Positions 21,909 to 32,326 of a DNA stretch of 64,000 bases are shown here, piece after piece. Position numbers and translations under genes: made by a program. Source of the DNA: an uncultured Clostridia bacterium (GTDB lineage: Bacteria > Bacillota > Clostridia > TANB77 > CAG-508); assembly GCA_949388605.1 (NCBI GenBank), contig CASKJV010000008.1, positions 1-64,000 on the forward strand, written 5' to 3'. Positions within the stretch are counted from its first letter, which is position 1; each line of letters opens with the position of its first letter. The notes under the pieces are model-generated. The model made no database searches and was not told where the DNA came from. It worked only from the letters and a program-made list of their open reading frames with translations.

Positions 21909-23051
21909 CTATATTTTAAATTCAAATTTCTTTTTATTACTGTATTCAATAAAATTCATTACTACTAGCTTTATAAATGCAATTACTGGAACTCCTAAAA
22001 ACATTCCTATAACTCCAAAATAACTTCCCCCAACAGTAACTGCGAAAATAACTAATATTGGGCTTAAATTTAATGATGTTCCTAATATTTTTGGATTAAT
22101 TATATTAGCATCAATTTGTTGTAATATTACAATAACTATTCCAACTGCAATTGCTTTTGCAAATCCACTTGTGAATATTGTAATTATAATTGTTAATATA
22201 ACTGCAAATATTGCTCCAAAATATGGAATGATGTTAAATACTCCAACTAAGAATCCTAGTAATATTCCATATTTTACTTTCATAATAGCTAATGCAATTC
22301 CTATAATAAATCCTACTACTATTGCATCTATAATTTGTCCCGAAATATAACTAAAGAAAATACTATTAGTTTTTCTTAAATATTTAGCAATTGCATTATT
22401 TATTTTCTTAGAAAATGCTACATTTGATAAATTTGTAAAAAAGCTTTTTATGTCGTCTCTTTCTAATAACATATATACTGATACTACAATAGTTACAAAT
22501 ATATCAAATATTATGCTTGTAGCACCTACTATTCCTTGAATATATGAATTTATATTTTCTAAATCTATCCAACTTACTATTCCTTTTAAAATATCAACTT
22601 TTTCAAGTTCTTTTATATAATCATTAACTTTAATTTTTGATAAGATTGAATCTTCATCTAGACTATCGAAATATTCTAATGCACTATTATAATAGTTTGG
22701 TATATTAGCTACTAAATCTTTCACACTAGTAATTACATTTGGTATTACAAAATTAATAATTATAAAAATTATTAATATTGCAATTAAATATGTACAAAAT
22801 ACACCTAACCCACGTGCATGCTTATTTAAAAACCTTATTTTGCACGATTTTATTGAATTTTCTATTCCCTTACATGGAATATATAATATATATGCAACTA
22901 ATATTGCCATTAAAAATGGTGCTATTACACTAAAAAATCCATTAAATATTCCAAAAATAGAAGATACACTACTTATTACTTTATAAACTAATATAATTGC
23001 TACTGCAAAGGAAAACCAATACAGCCATTTTCTCCATTCCTTTTTATTCAT
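21909..23051 (-). CDS. AI-2E family transporter (YtvI/PerM-like permease)
   Basis: 380 aa, multiple TMs; 'GILLGFLVGVFNIIPYFGAIFAVIL', 'ILQQIDANIINPKILGTSLNLSPILVIFAVTVGG'. Confidence 0.9.
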   Translation of the reverse strand: MNKKEWRKWLYWFSFAVAIILVYKVISSVSSIFGIFNGFFSVIAPFLMAILVAYILYIPCKGIENSIKSCKIRFLNKHARGLGVFCTYLIAILIIFIIINFVIPNVITSVKDLVANIPNYYNSALEYFDSLDEDSILSKIKVNDYIKELEKVDILKGIVSWIDLENINSYIQGIVGATSIIFDIFVTIVVSVYMLLERDDIKSFFTNLSNVAFSKKINNAIAKYLRKTNSIFFSYISGQIIDAIVVGFIIGIALAIMKVKYGILLGFLVGVFNIIPYFGAIFAVILTIIITIFTSGFAKAIAVGIVIVILQQIDANIINPKILGTSLNLSPILVIFAVTVGGSYFGVIGMFLGVPVIAFIKLVVMNFIEYSNKKKFEFKI

Positions 23052-23160
23052 AATTTTCTCCTATTAATTAATAATATACAATTCTATTATACATATAATT
23101 ACCTTTTAAGACAAGCTTTTTAGCAAAATTTGCCTAATGCTTTATATTAAAAATTTTGTA

Positions 23161-23523
23161 TTATATAAAAACATTTTTTATATGATTTATAAATTTATTT
23201 TTTTTATTTATATACACTTCTATAATATCAAATCTTATATTTTTATTTTCTAATGAATTTTTATATACATAGTATTTAGTTGCATTTACTATATGTTTTT
23301 GTTTATATTTATTTACACTCTCTACTGGGTTGCCGAATTTTTTTGACATTCTAGTTTTTACTTCAACAAATATATAATCTGATTCATTTTTGGCAACAAT
23401 ATCTATTTCTCCATTATAAGAAAGAAAGTTTCTGTTCAGAATCTCATAATTACTATTTTCTAAATATTTACATGCCTCTTCTTCACCAATTTTTCCAATT
23501 TCTTTATTATGATAATTATTCAT
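23161..23523 (-). CDS. YraN family endonuclease-like protein (UPF0102)
   Basis: 120 aa; 'IGKIGEEEACKYLENSNYEILNRNFLSYNGEIDIVAKNESDYIFVEVKTRMS'. Confidence 0.93.
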   Translation of the reverse strand: MNNYHNKEIGKIGEEEACKYLENSNYEILNRNFLSYNGEIDIVAKNESDYIFVEVKTRMSKKFGNPVESVNKYKQKHIVNATKYYVYKNSLENKNIRFDIIEVYINKKNKFINHIKNVFI

Positions 23524-23680
23524 ACCATTCTATATGATATATTGATAATTAAAATATATCATAAACTCCTTATATAATATATTTAGGCTTTTAATAAGGT
23601 TTTACCTATAAACCTTTAAGTTTATATTCCTAAAGTCAATTTATTTATCACAATTTATCTTTTTAAGCAACCTTATACAA

Positions 23681-24544
23681 TTAATCTTTAATTTTGTAAA
23701 CACCCATTTCTTGGGTAACAATATTCTCCAATTCCATTTTTAATAGTAATTCCAAAATTTCCTTAATAGAATAATTAGTACTTGTTAATAATTGATCTAT
23801 TGTACTTTCTCCTTTCTCTAATAAATTATAGATTTTCTTATATTCCTTTTTTATAATTATTTTATTTACATCTTTTTTACACTTTCTATTCATAAACTGT
23901 GGATAATTTACTAAGATATCTTCTATTGAAGTAGTTAATATTGCTCCTTCTTTTATTATTTTATTAACTCCTACACCATATACACTGTCTATTCTTCCAG
24001 GTATTGCAAACACTAATTTTTCTTGTTCTCTTGCATATCTTACTGTAATAGATGTTCCACTTCTATATCCAGCCTCAATTACCAAAACCCCTTCTGAAAT
24101 AGCAGATACAATTCTATTTCTTAATGGAAAATGTTCTTTAGTTGCTAATAAATTATTCTCATATTCAGTTAATACTAAACCATCATTTTTAATTATTCTT
24201 TCAAATAAATTATAATTCTCTGGTGGAAATATCTTTTCAAGTCCACCCCCTAAAACAGCTATTGTTTTTCCACTATAATCTAATGCTGTTTGATGAGCCA
24301 TTGCATCTGTTCCAATTGCCATTCCACTAACAATAGGTATATTTCTTAAAACTAATTCCTTTGAAAACAATTTACAGTTTTTTATTCCATATTTTGTTAT
24401 ATTTCTAGTTCCTATTACTGCAAAAGAATCCTCATACAATAATTTTATATTTCCCATAAAATATAATTGTTCTGGAGACTTATTTATATTTTTTAGCTTA
24501 TTAGGAAATTCACTTTTTTCTAATTTACAAATTTTATATTTCAT
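23681..24544 (-). CDS. dprA: DNA-processing protein DprA/Smf
   Basis: 287 aa; 'FAVIGTRNITKYG', 'IPIVSGMAIGTDAMAHQTAL', 'TIAVLGGGLEKIFPPEN'. Confidence 0.93.
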   Translation of the reverse strand: MKYKICKLEKSEFPNKLKNINKSPEQLYFMGNIKLLYEDSFAVIGTRNITKYGIKNCKLFSKELVLRNIPIVSGMAIGTDAMAHQTALDYSGKTIAVLGGGLEKIFPPENYNLFERIIKNDGLVLTEYENNLLATKEHFPLRNRIVSAISEGVLVIEAGYRSGTSITVRYAREQEKLVFAIPGRIDSVYGVGVNKIIKEGAILTTSIEDILVNYPQFMNRKCKKDVNKIIIKKEYKKIYNLLEKGESTIDQLLTSTNYSIKEILELLLKMELENIVTQEMGVYKIKD

Positions 24545-24569
24545 TCATTTTATCCTTTATTTATAATAA

Positions 24570-26093
24570 TTATCTATCTAATATTCTATACTGAATTGCT
24601 TCTAAAACATGATTTAATTTAATATTATTTTCCTTATCTAAATCTGCTATTGTTCTAGCTACTTTTAAAATTTTAGAATATGCTCTATTTGATAATTTTA
24701 ATTTTTGTAAATATTCTTCTATCACTTTAAATGTTTTATCTTCTATTTCACAATATTTTTCTATCATATTTGCTGTTAATTCTGCATTAGAATATATTAA
24801 ATCATCCTTATATCTATCTAATTGTAATTTTCTAGCATAATTCACTCTTTCTTTAATGTCTTTAGATTTTTCTGTTTTTCTATCTCTTAATTTTGTATAT
24901 TCTACTGAGTTAACCTGTATTTGTAAATCAAATCTATCTATCATAGGTCCACTTAATTTTGATCTATAATTTAATCTTTGCTTTTCTGAACATACGCATT
25001 CTTTTATCTTACTTCCATAATACCCACATGGACAAGGATTCATACTAGCTATAATCATAAAATTACAAGGATAAGAAACACTTATACCTACTCTTGTTAT
25101 ATTAACTACTTTATCTTCCATAGGTATTCTTAAAACTTCTAATGTACTTTTATTAAATTCTAATAATTCATCTAAAAACAATACCCCTAAATGAGCTAAG
25201 CTAACTTCTCCTGGTTTAGGAATTCTTCCACCACCAATTAAAGCTCGCTCAGATATTGTATGATGTGGTGCTCTAAAAGGCCTTTGTGTAATTAATGTTT
25301 GGTTTTTTAAATTTCCTGCTATACTATGAATTTTGGTAATTTCTAAAGATTCTTCAAAACTCAAATCTGGTAAAATAGTTGGAAAACGTTTTGCCATCAT
25401 CGTTTTACCTGAGCCTGGACTTCCAAACATTAGACAATTATGGCCTCCTGCTGCTGCAATTTCTAACGCTCTTTTGACTATTTCATGTCCTTTTACATCT
25501 GAATAATCTATAATATTTTCCTCTACATTTTCAAAAACATCTTGTATATTAATTTCTTCTTTTTTTATTTCTTTCTTTTTATTTAAATATTCAATCAATT
25601 CTTTTAAATTTGAAATACCTATAGCTACCACGCCATCTATTATTGATGCCTCCTGTACATTTTCTTTTGGAAGGATTATTCTTTTTATCCCTTTTTTCTT
25701 TGCTTCAATACAAATTGGCAAAACACCATTTATTTTATTTAATCTGCCATTTAAGGATAATTCCCCAATAAAAATAGTATCTTCTAATAATATTTGATGT
25801 ATTATTTCCATAGATTTTAAAATTCCTACTGCAATTGCTAAATCTAATGAAGCTCCTGCCTTTCTTATATTTGCTGGTGATAAATTTATAATATATTTTC
25901 TGCTTAATAATTCAATTCCACAATTTTTTATTGCTGTTCTTACTCTTTCTTTAGACTCTTTTATATTTGTATCTGGTAAACCTACAATTTCAAAGCATGG
26001 CATTCCAGAAGAAATATCTACTTCTACATTAATTAAAATTCCATCTAATCCTTGCAAGTACATGCTTTTTACGAATGATAACAAACACATCAC
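24570..26093 (-). CDS. YifB family Mg chelatase-like AAA ATPase (ComM-like)
   Basis: 507 aa; 'GGHNCLMFGSPGSGKTMMAKRFPTILP', 'ASMNPCPCGYYG'. Confidence 0.95.
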   Translation of the reverse strand: MMCLLSFVKSMYLQGLDGILINVEVDISSGMPCFEIVGLPDTNIKESKERVRTAIKNCGIELLSRKYIINLSPANIRKAGASLDLAIAVGILKSMEIIHQILLEDTIFIGELSLNGRLNKINGVLPICIEAKKKGIKRIILPKENVQEASIIDGVVAIGISNLKELIEYLNKKKEIKKEEINIQDVFENVEENIIDYSDVKGHEIVKRALEIAAAGGHNCLMFGSPGSGKTMMAKRFPTILPDLSFEESLEITKIHSIAGNLKNQTLITQRPFRAPHHTISERALIGGGRIPKPGEVSLAHLGVLFLDELLEFNKSTLEVLRIPMEDKVVNITRVGISVSYPCNFMIIASMNPCPCGYYGSKIKECVCSEKQRLNYRSKLSGPMIDRFDLQIQVNSVEYTKLRDRKTEKSKDIKERVNYARKLQLDRYKDDLIYSNAELTANMIEKYCEIEDKTFKVIEEYLQKLKLSNRAYSKILKVARTIADLDKENNIKLNHVLEAIQYRILDR

Positions 26094-26281
26094 TCCTTTT
26101 TATTTAATTTTAAATTTTATTTGGAAAAATTTGAGCGGATGCTCATGAAATAATTTTTAGTATAATACAATAGTAAATTAAATTTGTCAATATATAAAAT
26201 GTAAAAACTCATAATGTATTAACATTATGAGTTTTCTTTTCTTCATTTTACTAATAATGAGATGTTTAAAATATTATAACA

Positions 26282-26695
26282 TTATTTTAATAATGCTTCA
26301 CCTGCAGTAATTCCAAGTTCTTTACAAAGCGCTGCGAATTTGTTTCCATCCAGTTCTTTAATTATCTCTTCCATTTTCCAATCTCGAATGTAATCGAGTT
26401 TTAATTTCTGTACTTTACCATCGGGATAAGACATGAGTTCTCCTGGCTTAAAGTATTTTCTATATGACTTCCAACCTTCAAAACATTTTCCCCGACCAGG
26501 TTCTTTCTTCATACGATTTCGGATTTTTTCTTCGATAATTTGGGGGGCTTCTGACTCATCACATATAGTCTCTACCCATCCATATGAAAGAATTGGAACT
26601 CTTTGATATTCTTTCCGTTTCCACCAATGTTTCTTTTTTTTTAACATAGTAAATCCTTCCATTACAAAAATTTGACTTGCTTTTACTAATGCCAT
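26282..26695 (-). CDS. Hypothetical protein, unknown family (start moved from 26806 to 26695)
   Basis: Minus-strand AAGGAGGAATCAATATATGGCATTAGTAAAAGC gives a clear RBS for ATG at 26695; hairpin terminator at about 26208-26233. Confidence 0.6.
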   Translation of the reverse strand: MALVKASQIFVMEGFTMLKKKKHWWKRKEYQRVPILSYGWVETICDESEAPQIIEEKIRNRMKKEPGRGKCFEGWKSYRKYFKPGELMSYPDGKVQKLKLDYIRDWKMEEIIKELDGNKFAALCKELGITAGEALLK

Positions 26696-27182
26696 ATATT
26701 GATTCCTCCTTACGTGTTGACTATATAATTTTAGATTACTATATAGTATGAAAAATTTTATAAGAATTACCTTGTAAATCATAACATATTTATGTAAACA
26801 TGTCAATTTTCACAATATTCCTATAGTGGCAATCTCTCTGGAAAATTTATGAAATGAGGGATGTTCACGTTGCCTTTGATATATGGGCAAGAAGTGAAAG
26901 AGGCGCATTTTATAGATTTAGAATTTGTATGAAATTTAGCTTGAACGAGCATATTTTTGCATTTTTCATATTGTATTACTGCAAGTCTAAATAAGAAATC
27001 TATTATTATATTTATATTAACTAATATATTTTTTGAAACTAATTTATTATCTATTTGGTATAATATAATTATTTTAATAATCTACCTACAAATTAAAATT
27101 TTATTGTTTTACAACTCTTCTAAGTTTATTATCCTAATACTTAAAAAAAGAACTCTAAGGAAAATCCTTAAAGTTCATATTT

Positions 27183-28157
27183 TTATTCATATACATAACA
27201 TTCTAAGCTTCTTCTACCAAAGCTAATTGCTGATGAATGAGAACCCATATAAATATCTATTCTATTATTAGATATTGCTCCTCCTCTATCTTCTACAACA
27301 AACCACCCACCGTTTGGTTTATTTGCTAATGCTGGCACATAAATAACTGTTCCTATTGGGTATCCACTTCCAGCAGCTACAGTATGCCATTCTTTAGCAT
27401 GAGCGCCAGAACTTGTAATTCCGTTAGTTTTACCAGTACATTTTGCACATGAACAATAAGCAGAAGTATTCATTTTAACAACTTTTGGTGTCATTCCTTC
27501 AACACTAGCTGATAATGTTTCTGGAGAAACTACAGTTCTATTTCCACCTGATCTTGAAGTAATTTTTGTTGATATTTGAATAATCTTCTCTACTGGCTCT
27601 CTTATAATTGTTTCTGCAATTACATTTCTTTCTATTTCAACTTCATCTTGGTATTTTGCTTTATATTTAATTTCTTTTAATCCATTAACACCTTCTTGAA
27701 GAACTTTATCGTTAGTTTCAGTTCCTTCTTTTGAGACGTCTTTGGTTATTGTTTCATAAGGTATTTCAACTTGCTCTACGATTATTTTTTCAGTTACTGT
27801 TACATATTTTCCTAATATTTCTTCAGTAGTAACACTTTCAACTTGCTCAGAAACAACACTTTTCTCTTCTGTTATTTTAGAAATAGTAATTGTTTTTGTT
27901 AAATCAATATTTGAATTAATATCAGGATAAACTATCTCATCTGGTAATATTATAGTGTGATTTTCTGCTAATATATCTGCTATTTTAATATTTGATGTCA
28001 TAACAGTAGTTTCATAGCCTTCTGGAAAAACTATAGTTACATAGTTTACTTCTGACTTTGAAGCTTTAACTCCTATTGTAAGTATACAGATTAAAATAAT
28101 GCTTATAAAAACAATTTTTCTAATTATCCTTATAGATAATTTTTCATCTGTTTTCAT
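27183..28157 (-). CDS. G5 and 3D domain-containing cell-wall protein (YabE/Rpf-like)
   Basis: 324 aa; DUF348-like N-term, G5-like 'EVEIERNVIAETIIREPVEKIIQIST', C-term 3D domain 'MNTSAYCSCAKCTG...FVVEDRGGAISNNRIDIYMGSHSSAISFGRRSLECYV'. Confidence 0.9.
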   Translation of the reverse strand: MKTDEKLSIRIIRKIVFISIILICILTIGVKASKSEVNYVTIVFPEGYETTVMTSNIKIADILAENHTIILPDEIVYPDINSNIDLTKTITISKITEEKSVVSEQVESVTTEEILGKYVTVTEKIIVEQVEIPYETITKDVSKEGTETNDKVLQEGVNGLKEIKYKAKYQDEVEIERNVIAETIIREPVEKIIQISTKITSRSGGNRTVVSPETLSASVEGMTPKVVKMNTSAYCSCAKCTGKTNGITSSGAHAKEWHTVAAGSGYPIGTVIYVPALANKPNGGWFVVEDRGGAISNNRIDIYMGSHSSAISFGRRSLECYVYE

Positions 28158-28240
28158 AAATTTGCCCCCTTAATTTGCGTTATCATTATATAATTAATTT
28201 ATATGTTTGTCAATCTTAAAAGATGACAAGACTGTCCAAA

Positions 28241-28296
28241 AAAAGAATACAAAAAACCTTAGTCTTTTTTTTGACTAAGGTTTTTTGTATTCTTTT
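28241..28296 (-). terminator. Long perfect hairpin (24-bp arms) between 27183-28157 and 28397-29251
   Basis: aaaagaatacaaaaaaccttagtc-tttttttt-gactaaggttttttgtattctttt. Confidence 0.75.
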
Positions 28297-28396
28297 ATTC
28301 CTAAATTTATAGGGAATAAATATAATTTTACAATTGTATGAAATTATTTTATTTGATAAATATACTACAAAAATACTAATAATAATCGTTTATTAA

Positions 28397-29251
28397 TTAA
28401 AAATATTTTACTTTTGAATATTTATACATTGTTTTGCTTTTATCCTTATGATCTACTCTAATCTTATTTTTAGAAATAAGCAAATAATTTAAAGTTTCTC
28501 CTGTATCATTCCAACAGACATCTACATACTTGATTACATTATTAACTTTTACTTTATTCCAAGAATGTGATTGCCATCCAGTATTTGTTTTTACAATTCC
28601 AACTACATATTGGGCATTTAATCCCACTGTCTTACAAATTGCACAAAATTCATATGCATAACCTGAACATACTGTATTTCCAAACAAAGCTGCTGATAGA
28701 GTATTTTTCTTGTGTTTATAATCGTATTTAACAGTATCAGATATATATTTATTAATCTTCTTTACAGCATTTACTTCTGTGGTTTTTTTCGTAAGTTTCA
28801 ACTGGTTAATAATTCTCTTTATCTTTTTTTCATTTAATTTACTGTTATCTAATGTTGCAGCAATTTTCTTCATCTGTACCATTTGACCTGTGACTTTCGT
28901 TTTTTTCTTATCGTATATTGGACATATACCAGAAAGATATGAAGTTGCATCAGAATAATGGCATTCTGGTAAAATATGGGGATTATACATAATCATTCGC
29001 ATTTCATATACTGTCATTTCTATTTCGGTGACTATGCCCTTCCGTACACCTTTATTATATAATTCCAATATCTGATTCCAAAAAACTTCTTGAGAATTTG
29101 TTAATTTATATTGCGTCTCATAAATGTTATTCATTGTTAACATTTTATTCTTTGCTTTTGCATCTATAATATCTGGATCAATTTCAAATATTATACCAAT
29201 TAGTATTAGTAAAAATAATGTACGAGTTATTATCTTTCTTAATAAATTCAT
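28397..29251 (-). CDS. Secreted transglutaminase-like domain protein
   Basis: 284 aa; signal/TM; 'TVCSGYAYEFCAICKTVGLNAQYVVG...WQSHSWNKVKVNNVIKYVDVCWND' (Cys-His-Asp). Confidence 0.87.
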   Translation of the reverse strand: MNLLRKIITRTLFLLILIGIIFEIDPDIIDAKAKNKMLTMNNIYETQYKLTNSQEVFWNQILELYNKGVRKGIVTEIEMTVYEMRMIMYNPHILPECHYSDATSYLSGICPIYDKKKTKVTGQMVQMKKIAATLDNSKLNEKKIKRIINQLKLTKKTTEVNAVKKINKYISDTVKYDYKHKKNTLSAALFGNTVCSGYAYEFCAICKTVGLNAQYVVGIVKTNTGWQSHSWNKVKVNNVIKYVDVCWNDTGETLNYLLISKNKIRVDHKDKSKTMYKYSKVKYF

Positions 29252-29412
29252 GAATTTGTCCTCCTCTTTCGAATTACAATATTACAATTATAAAATTATC
29301 AATGTGCAATTTTTATATAAATTTAATTATAACAGACTTACATAATTTTTCAAGTATTATATATAAATATCCAATATTCTAGATTGTTTTTAGAATATTG
29401 GATATAATTAGA

Positions 29413-30309
29413 CTATCTTAAATTTTCTAAGGCTTCAATTCTTTCTTGTGTTGATGGATGAGTTGAAAATAAATTACTTTTTTCTTTTCTTTTATTTTTA
29501 AAAGGAGTAACTATATACATATAAGCATTACTATCACTTGCATTTTCCATCTGTGTTTCATCTCCACTAATTTTTTTCAGAGCAGATATTAATCCATTTG
29601 GATTTCTTGTAAAAGATATTGCCGTTGCATCTGCTAAAAATTCTCTTCTTCTTGATACAGCAAGTTGTATTAATTGTGATACTATAGGAGATATTATTAA
29701 AAATATTAATCCAACAATTAAAATTATTGCTTGTGCTGAATTATTATCTTTATCATCTCTACTATTTCTACGTCCCCTAAATGCCATTCTAGCAAACATA
29801 TCAGAAAGCATAATAACAAATCCTACCATTACACTTATAACTGCACTTAATCTAATATCATAATTTTTTATATGTGCAAGTTCGTGTGCAACAACTCCTT
29901 CAAGTTCATAATAATCCAATTTCTCAATTAAACCTCTAGTTACACATATTACAGCATTTTCTGGATTTCTCCCTGTAGCAAATGCATTTGGTTGCATAGA
30001 GTCTACTACATATAATCTTGGCTTTATTGTTAATCCTGATGCAAACATTAAATCATCCAAAATATTTGTTAATTGTAGATCTTCTTCTTTAGTAGCTGGT
30101 CTTGCTTTTACTGATGCAAGTACTATTTTGTCGCAATTATAATATGTAGTAATTGTAGAAATAATTGAAAATATTAATGCTATTATTAAAGCATATTCAC
30201 TATATCCAAAAGAATAGCATAAAAAATATATAATTAATGTTATCATTGTCATAAACATTAGTACTATTATTCCTGTTTTTATTTTATTCTTTTTTATATC
30301 ATCATACAT
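29413..30309 (-). CDS. htpX: M48 family zinc metalloprotease HtpX
   Basis: 298 aa; 'LEGVVAHELAHIKNYDI', 'RRREFLADATAISFTRNP', 'STHPSTQERIEAL'. Confidence 0.93.
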   Translation of the reverse strand: MYDDIKKNKIKTGIIVLMFMTMITLIIYFLCYSFGYSEYALIIALIFSIISTITTYYNCDKIVLASVKARPATKEEDLQLTNILDDLMFASGLTIKPRLYVVDSMQPNAFATGRNPENAVICVTRGLIEKLDYYELEGVVAHELAHIKNYDIRLSAVISVMVGFVIMLSDMFARMAFRGRRNSRDDKDNNSAQAIILIVGLIFLIISPIVSQLIQLAVSRRREFLADATAISFTRNPNGLISALKKISGDETQMENASDSNAYMYIVTPFKNKRKEKSNLFSTHPSTQERIEALENLR

Positions 30310-30432
30310 ATTCTACACCTCCTATCTTTTTTATTATATGTTATTTCTTATATAGTATATCTTAATAAAATACGCTATTCAATAGAATAGCGTATTTTAT
30401 TTAAGATATTTATAATGCATAATAATTAGTCA

Positions 30433-30984
30433 TTATTTGCTGAAATCTACTTTTACATTTTGTCTTGCTTCTTCAGATGTTGTTTTGAATAATTCTGCTG
30501 GTGTAAAATTAAACATTCCTGCTATTATACTTGTTGGAAATATTCTCAATTTTGTGTTATATATTGTAACACTATCATTATAAAATTGTCTTGAATAAGA
30601 AATTTTATTTTCTGTACTTCTTAGTTCTTCTTGTAATTGTGTAAAATTTTGGTTAGCTTTTAAGTCTGGATAATTTTCAGTAACAGACATAATTGTTTTT
30701 AAAGTGCCTGATAATTGATTATCCAATTCTGCTTTTTCTGCTACTGTTCCTGCTGATGCCCAAGATGTTCTAAGTTCAGTAACTTTAGTTAAAACTGCTT
30801 CTTCATGTTGCATATATCCTTTTACTGCTTCAACTAAATTTGGAATAAGATCAAATCTTCTTTGTAGTTGAACTTCTATTTGACTCCAAGCATTTTCTGT
30901 TTTCATTTTTGCTTGAACTAAACCATTATACATTGCAATAATTGCAAATATTATTACAACAATAATTATTATTAACCAAATCAT
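30433..30984 (-). CDS. lemA: LemA family protein (start moved to 30984)
   Basis: 'NGLVQAKMKTENAWSQIEVQLQRRFDLIPNLVEAVKGYMQHE'; minus-strand GGAGGAACAAAATATGATTTGG supports M at 30984. Confidence 0.92.
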   Translation of the reverse strand: MIWLIIIIVVIIFAIIAMYNGLVQAKMKTENAWSQIEVQLQRRFDLIPNLVEAVKGYMQHEEAVLTKVTELRTSWASAGTVAEKAELDNQLSGTLKTIMSVTENYPDLKANQNFTQLQEELRSTENKISYSRQFYNDSVTIYNTKLRIFPTSIIAGMFNFTPAELFKTTSEEARQNVKVDFSK

Positions 30985-31309
30985 ATTTTGTTCCTCCATT
31001 ATTAAATTATAAATAATTATATCAATATAATTATTTTTTTGCAATATTTTTAAAACAAAAGTTAAGTTCGAACACTTTTTTAAATTAAGTTACTAATCAT
31101 GCTTTTTTCAAAAATAGTTTTTTTCTTTAATTTTTTTTATAAAATTGTAAAACAAACTAGCTCTAATTAATCTAATTCTGAAAATGTTCATTCTTGTTTA
31201 TCTTTTTCAATACTGGAAAGCTTAAGGAACTTTCCTCATATAATATAAAATGAAGAGATAACCTCTTTAAAAGTTATCTCTTCAGGGATTTTATTTATTT
31301 AAGAAAATA

Positions 31310-32179
31310 TTATATACCTTTCATTTTTATATATTTGTTGTAGCTAATATAAGCTATTGCAACTAATATAATTGCTGGTATTATTAATATTTTAGCACCT
31401 GTTGCAGGTAAATTTCTATTAGATAAAGTATTATCTGTTTGATTTACATTTCTTGCAACATTGGTATTCGCATTTTTATTTGCTGTATTTGTATTTCTAT
31501 TTTCATTTTTGGCAGTATTATTTGAAGATACATTTTGGTTATTTTCATTTGCTACATTATTATAATCAGTTTTATTTTCATTATTATCTGGAGTATTGCT
31601 TCCAGTTTCTTTAACTGTTAAATTAACATTTTTAGTAATTTCTTCTGATCTATCAGCGCCTGCTGTTATAACAAACATTGAATAACTAATAGCATTTTCT
31701 ATGTCTCCAATTGTTGCATTAGATTTTACTTTAAATTTCATAGTTAATAAGTCAGTATCTTGTGTTAGTCCTTTATTAAAATCTATAATAAGTCTAACAT
31801 CATTGTCAGTTGCTGGAGAACCGTTAAATCCTACATAAGCTGAACTTGTTGACATATTATCTTTTGAAACATTTGTTAAATCTTCAACTGGTAAAACTTC
31901 ATCTCCAATGTTTACAGTATTATCATCGTTTTTAACTATACTATCATAATTTATTGTTTCAATAACATCTTTATTATAATTGATATATCCATCTATACTT
32001 GTAACTTTTTTATTACTGTCAACATCTTTTAATGAAAGTATAACTTCTACTGTATCTCCTCTATTTAATGTAGAGTTTGAAACTGTAACTCCTATTGTTG
32101 TTTCGACTGCTGCATATACACTTGTGCATATTAATGCAATTACGATAAAAATTTGTAAAAAAATCAATTTATTTTTCAT
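31310..32179 (-). CDS. Sortase-anchored (LPATG) cohesin-like domain protein
   Basis: 289 aa; signal peptide; 'VSNSTLNRGDTVEVILSLKDVD...SIDGYINYNKDVIETINYDSIV...LTMKFKVKSNATIGDIENAI'; Asn/Thr-rich linker; 'NLPATGAKILIIPAIILVAIAYISYNKYIKMKG'. Confidence 0.8.
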   Translation of the reverse strand: MKNKLIFLQIFIVIALICTSVYAAVETTIGVTVSNSTLNRGDTVEVILSLKDVDSNKKVTSIDGYINYNKDVIETINYDSIVKNDDNTVNIGDEVLPVEDLTNVSKDNMSTSSAYVGFNGSPATDNDVRLIIDFNKGLTQDTDLLTMKFKVKSNATIGDIENAISYSMFVITAGADRSEEITKNVNLTVKETGSNTPDNNENKTDYNNVANENNQNVSSNNTAKNENRNTNTANKNANTNVARNVNQTDNTLSNRNLPATGAKILIIPAIILVAIAYISYNKYIKMKGI

Positions 32180-32326
32180 ATCATCAATCTCCTCTTTTGC
32201 TTATACACCATAAGAATACCATTTATACTAAAAAATTGCAATACCTTTTTTATTTTTTATCTAAGATGACATTTTTTGTCATCTTAGATAAGTATATTTT
32301 CTCTTTTTAATATTCAAATATTCAGA

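Noticed and set aside
26821-26960. 47-aa minus frame with two Cys (KCASFTSCPYIKGNV...)
   Set aside because: No RBS and no family recognised; kept only as context for the adjacent orphan gene.
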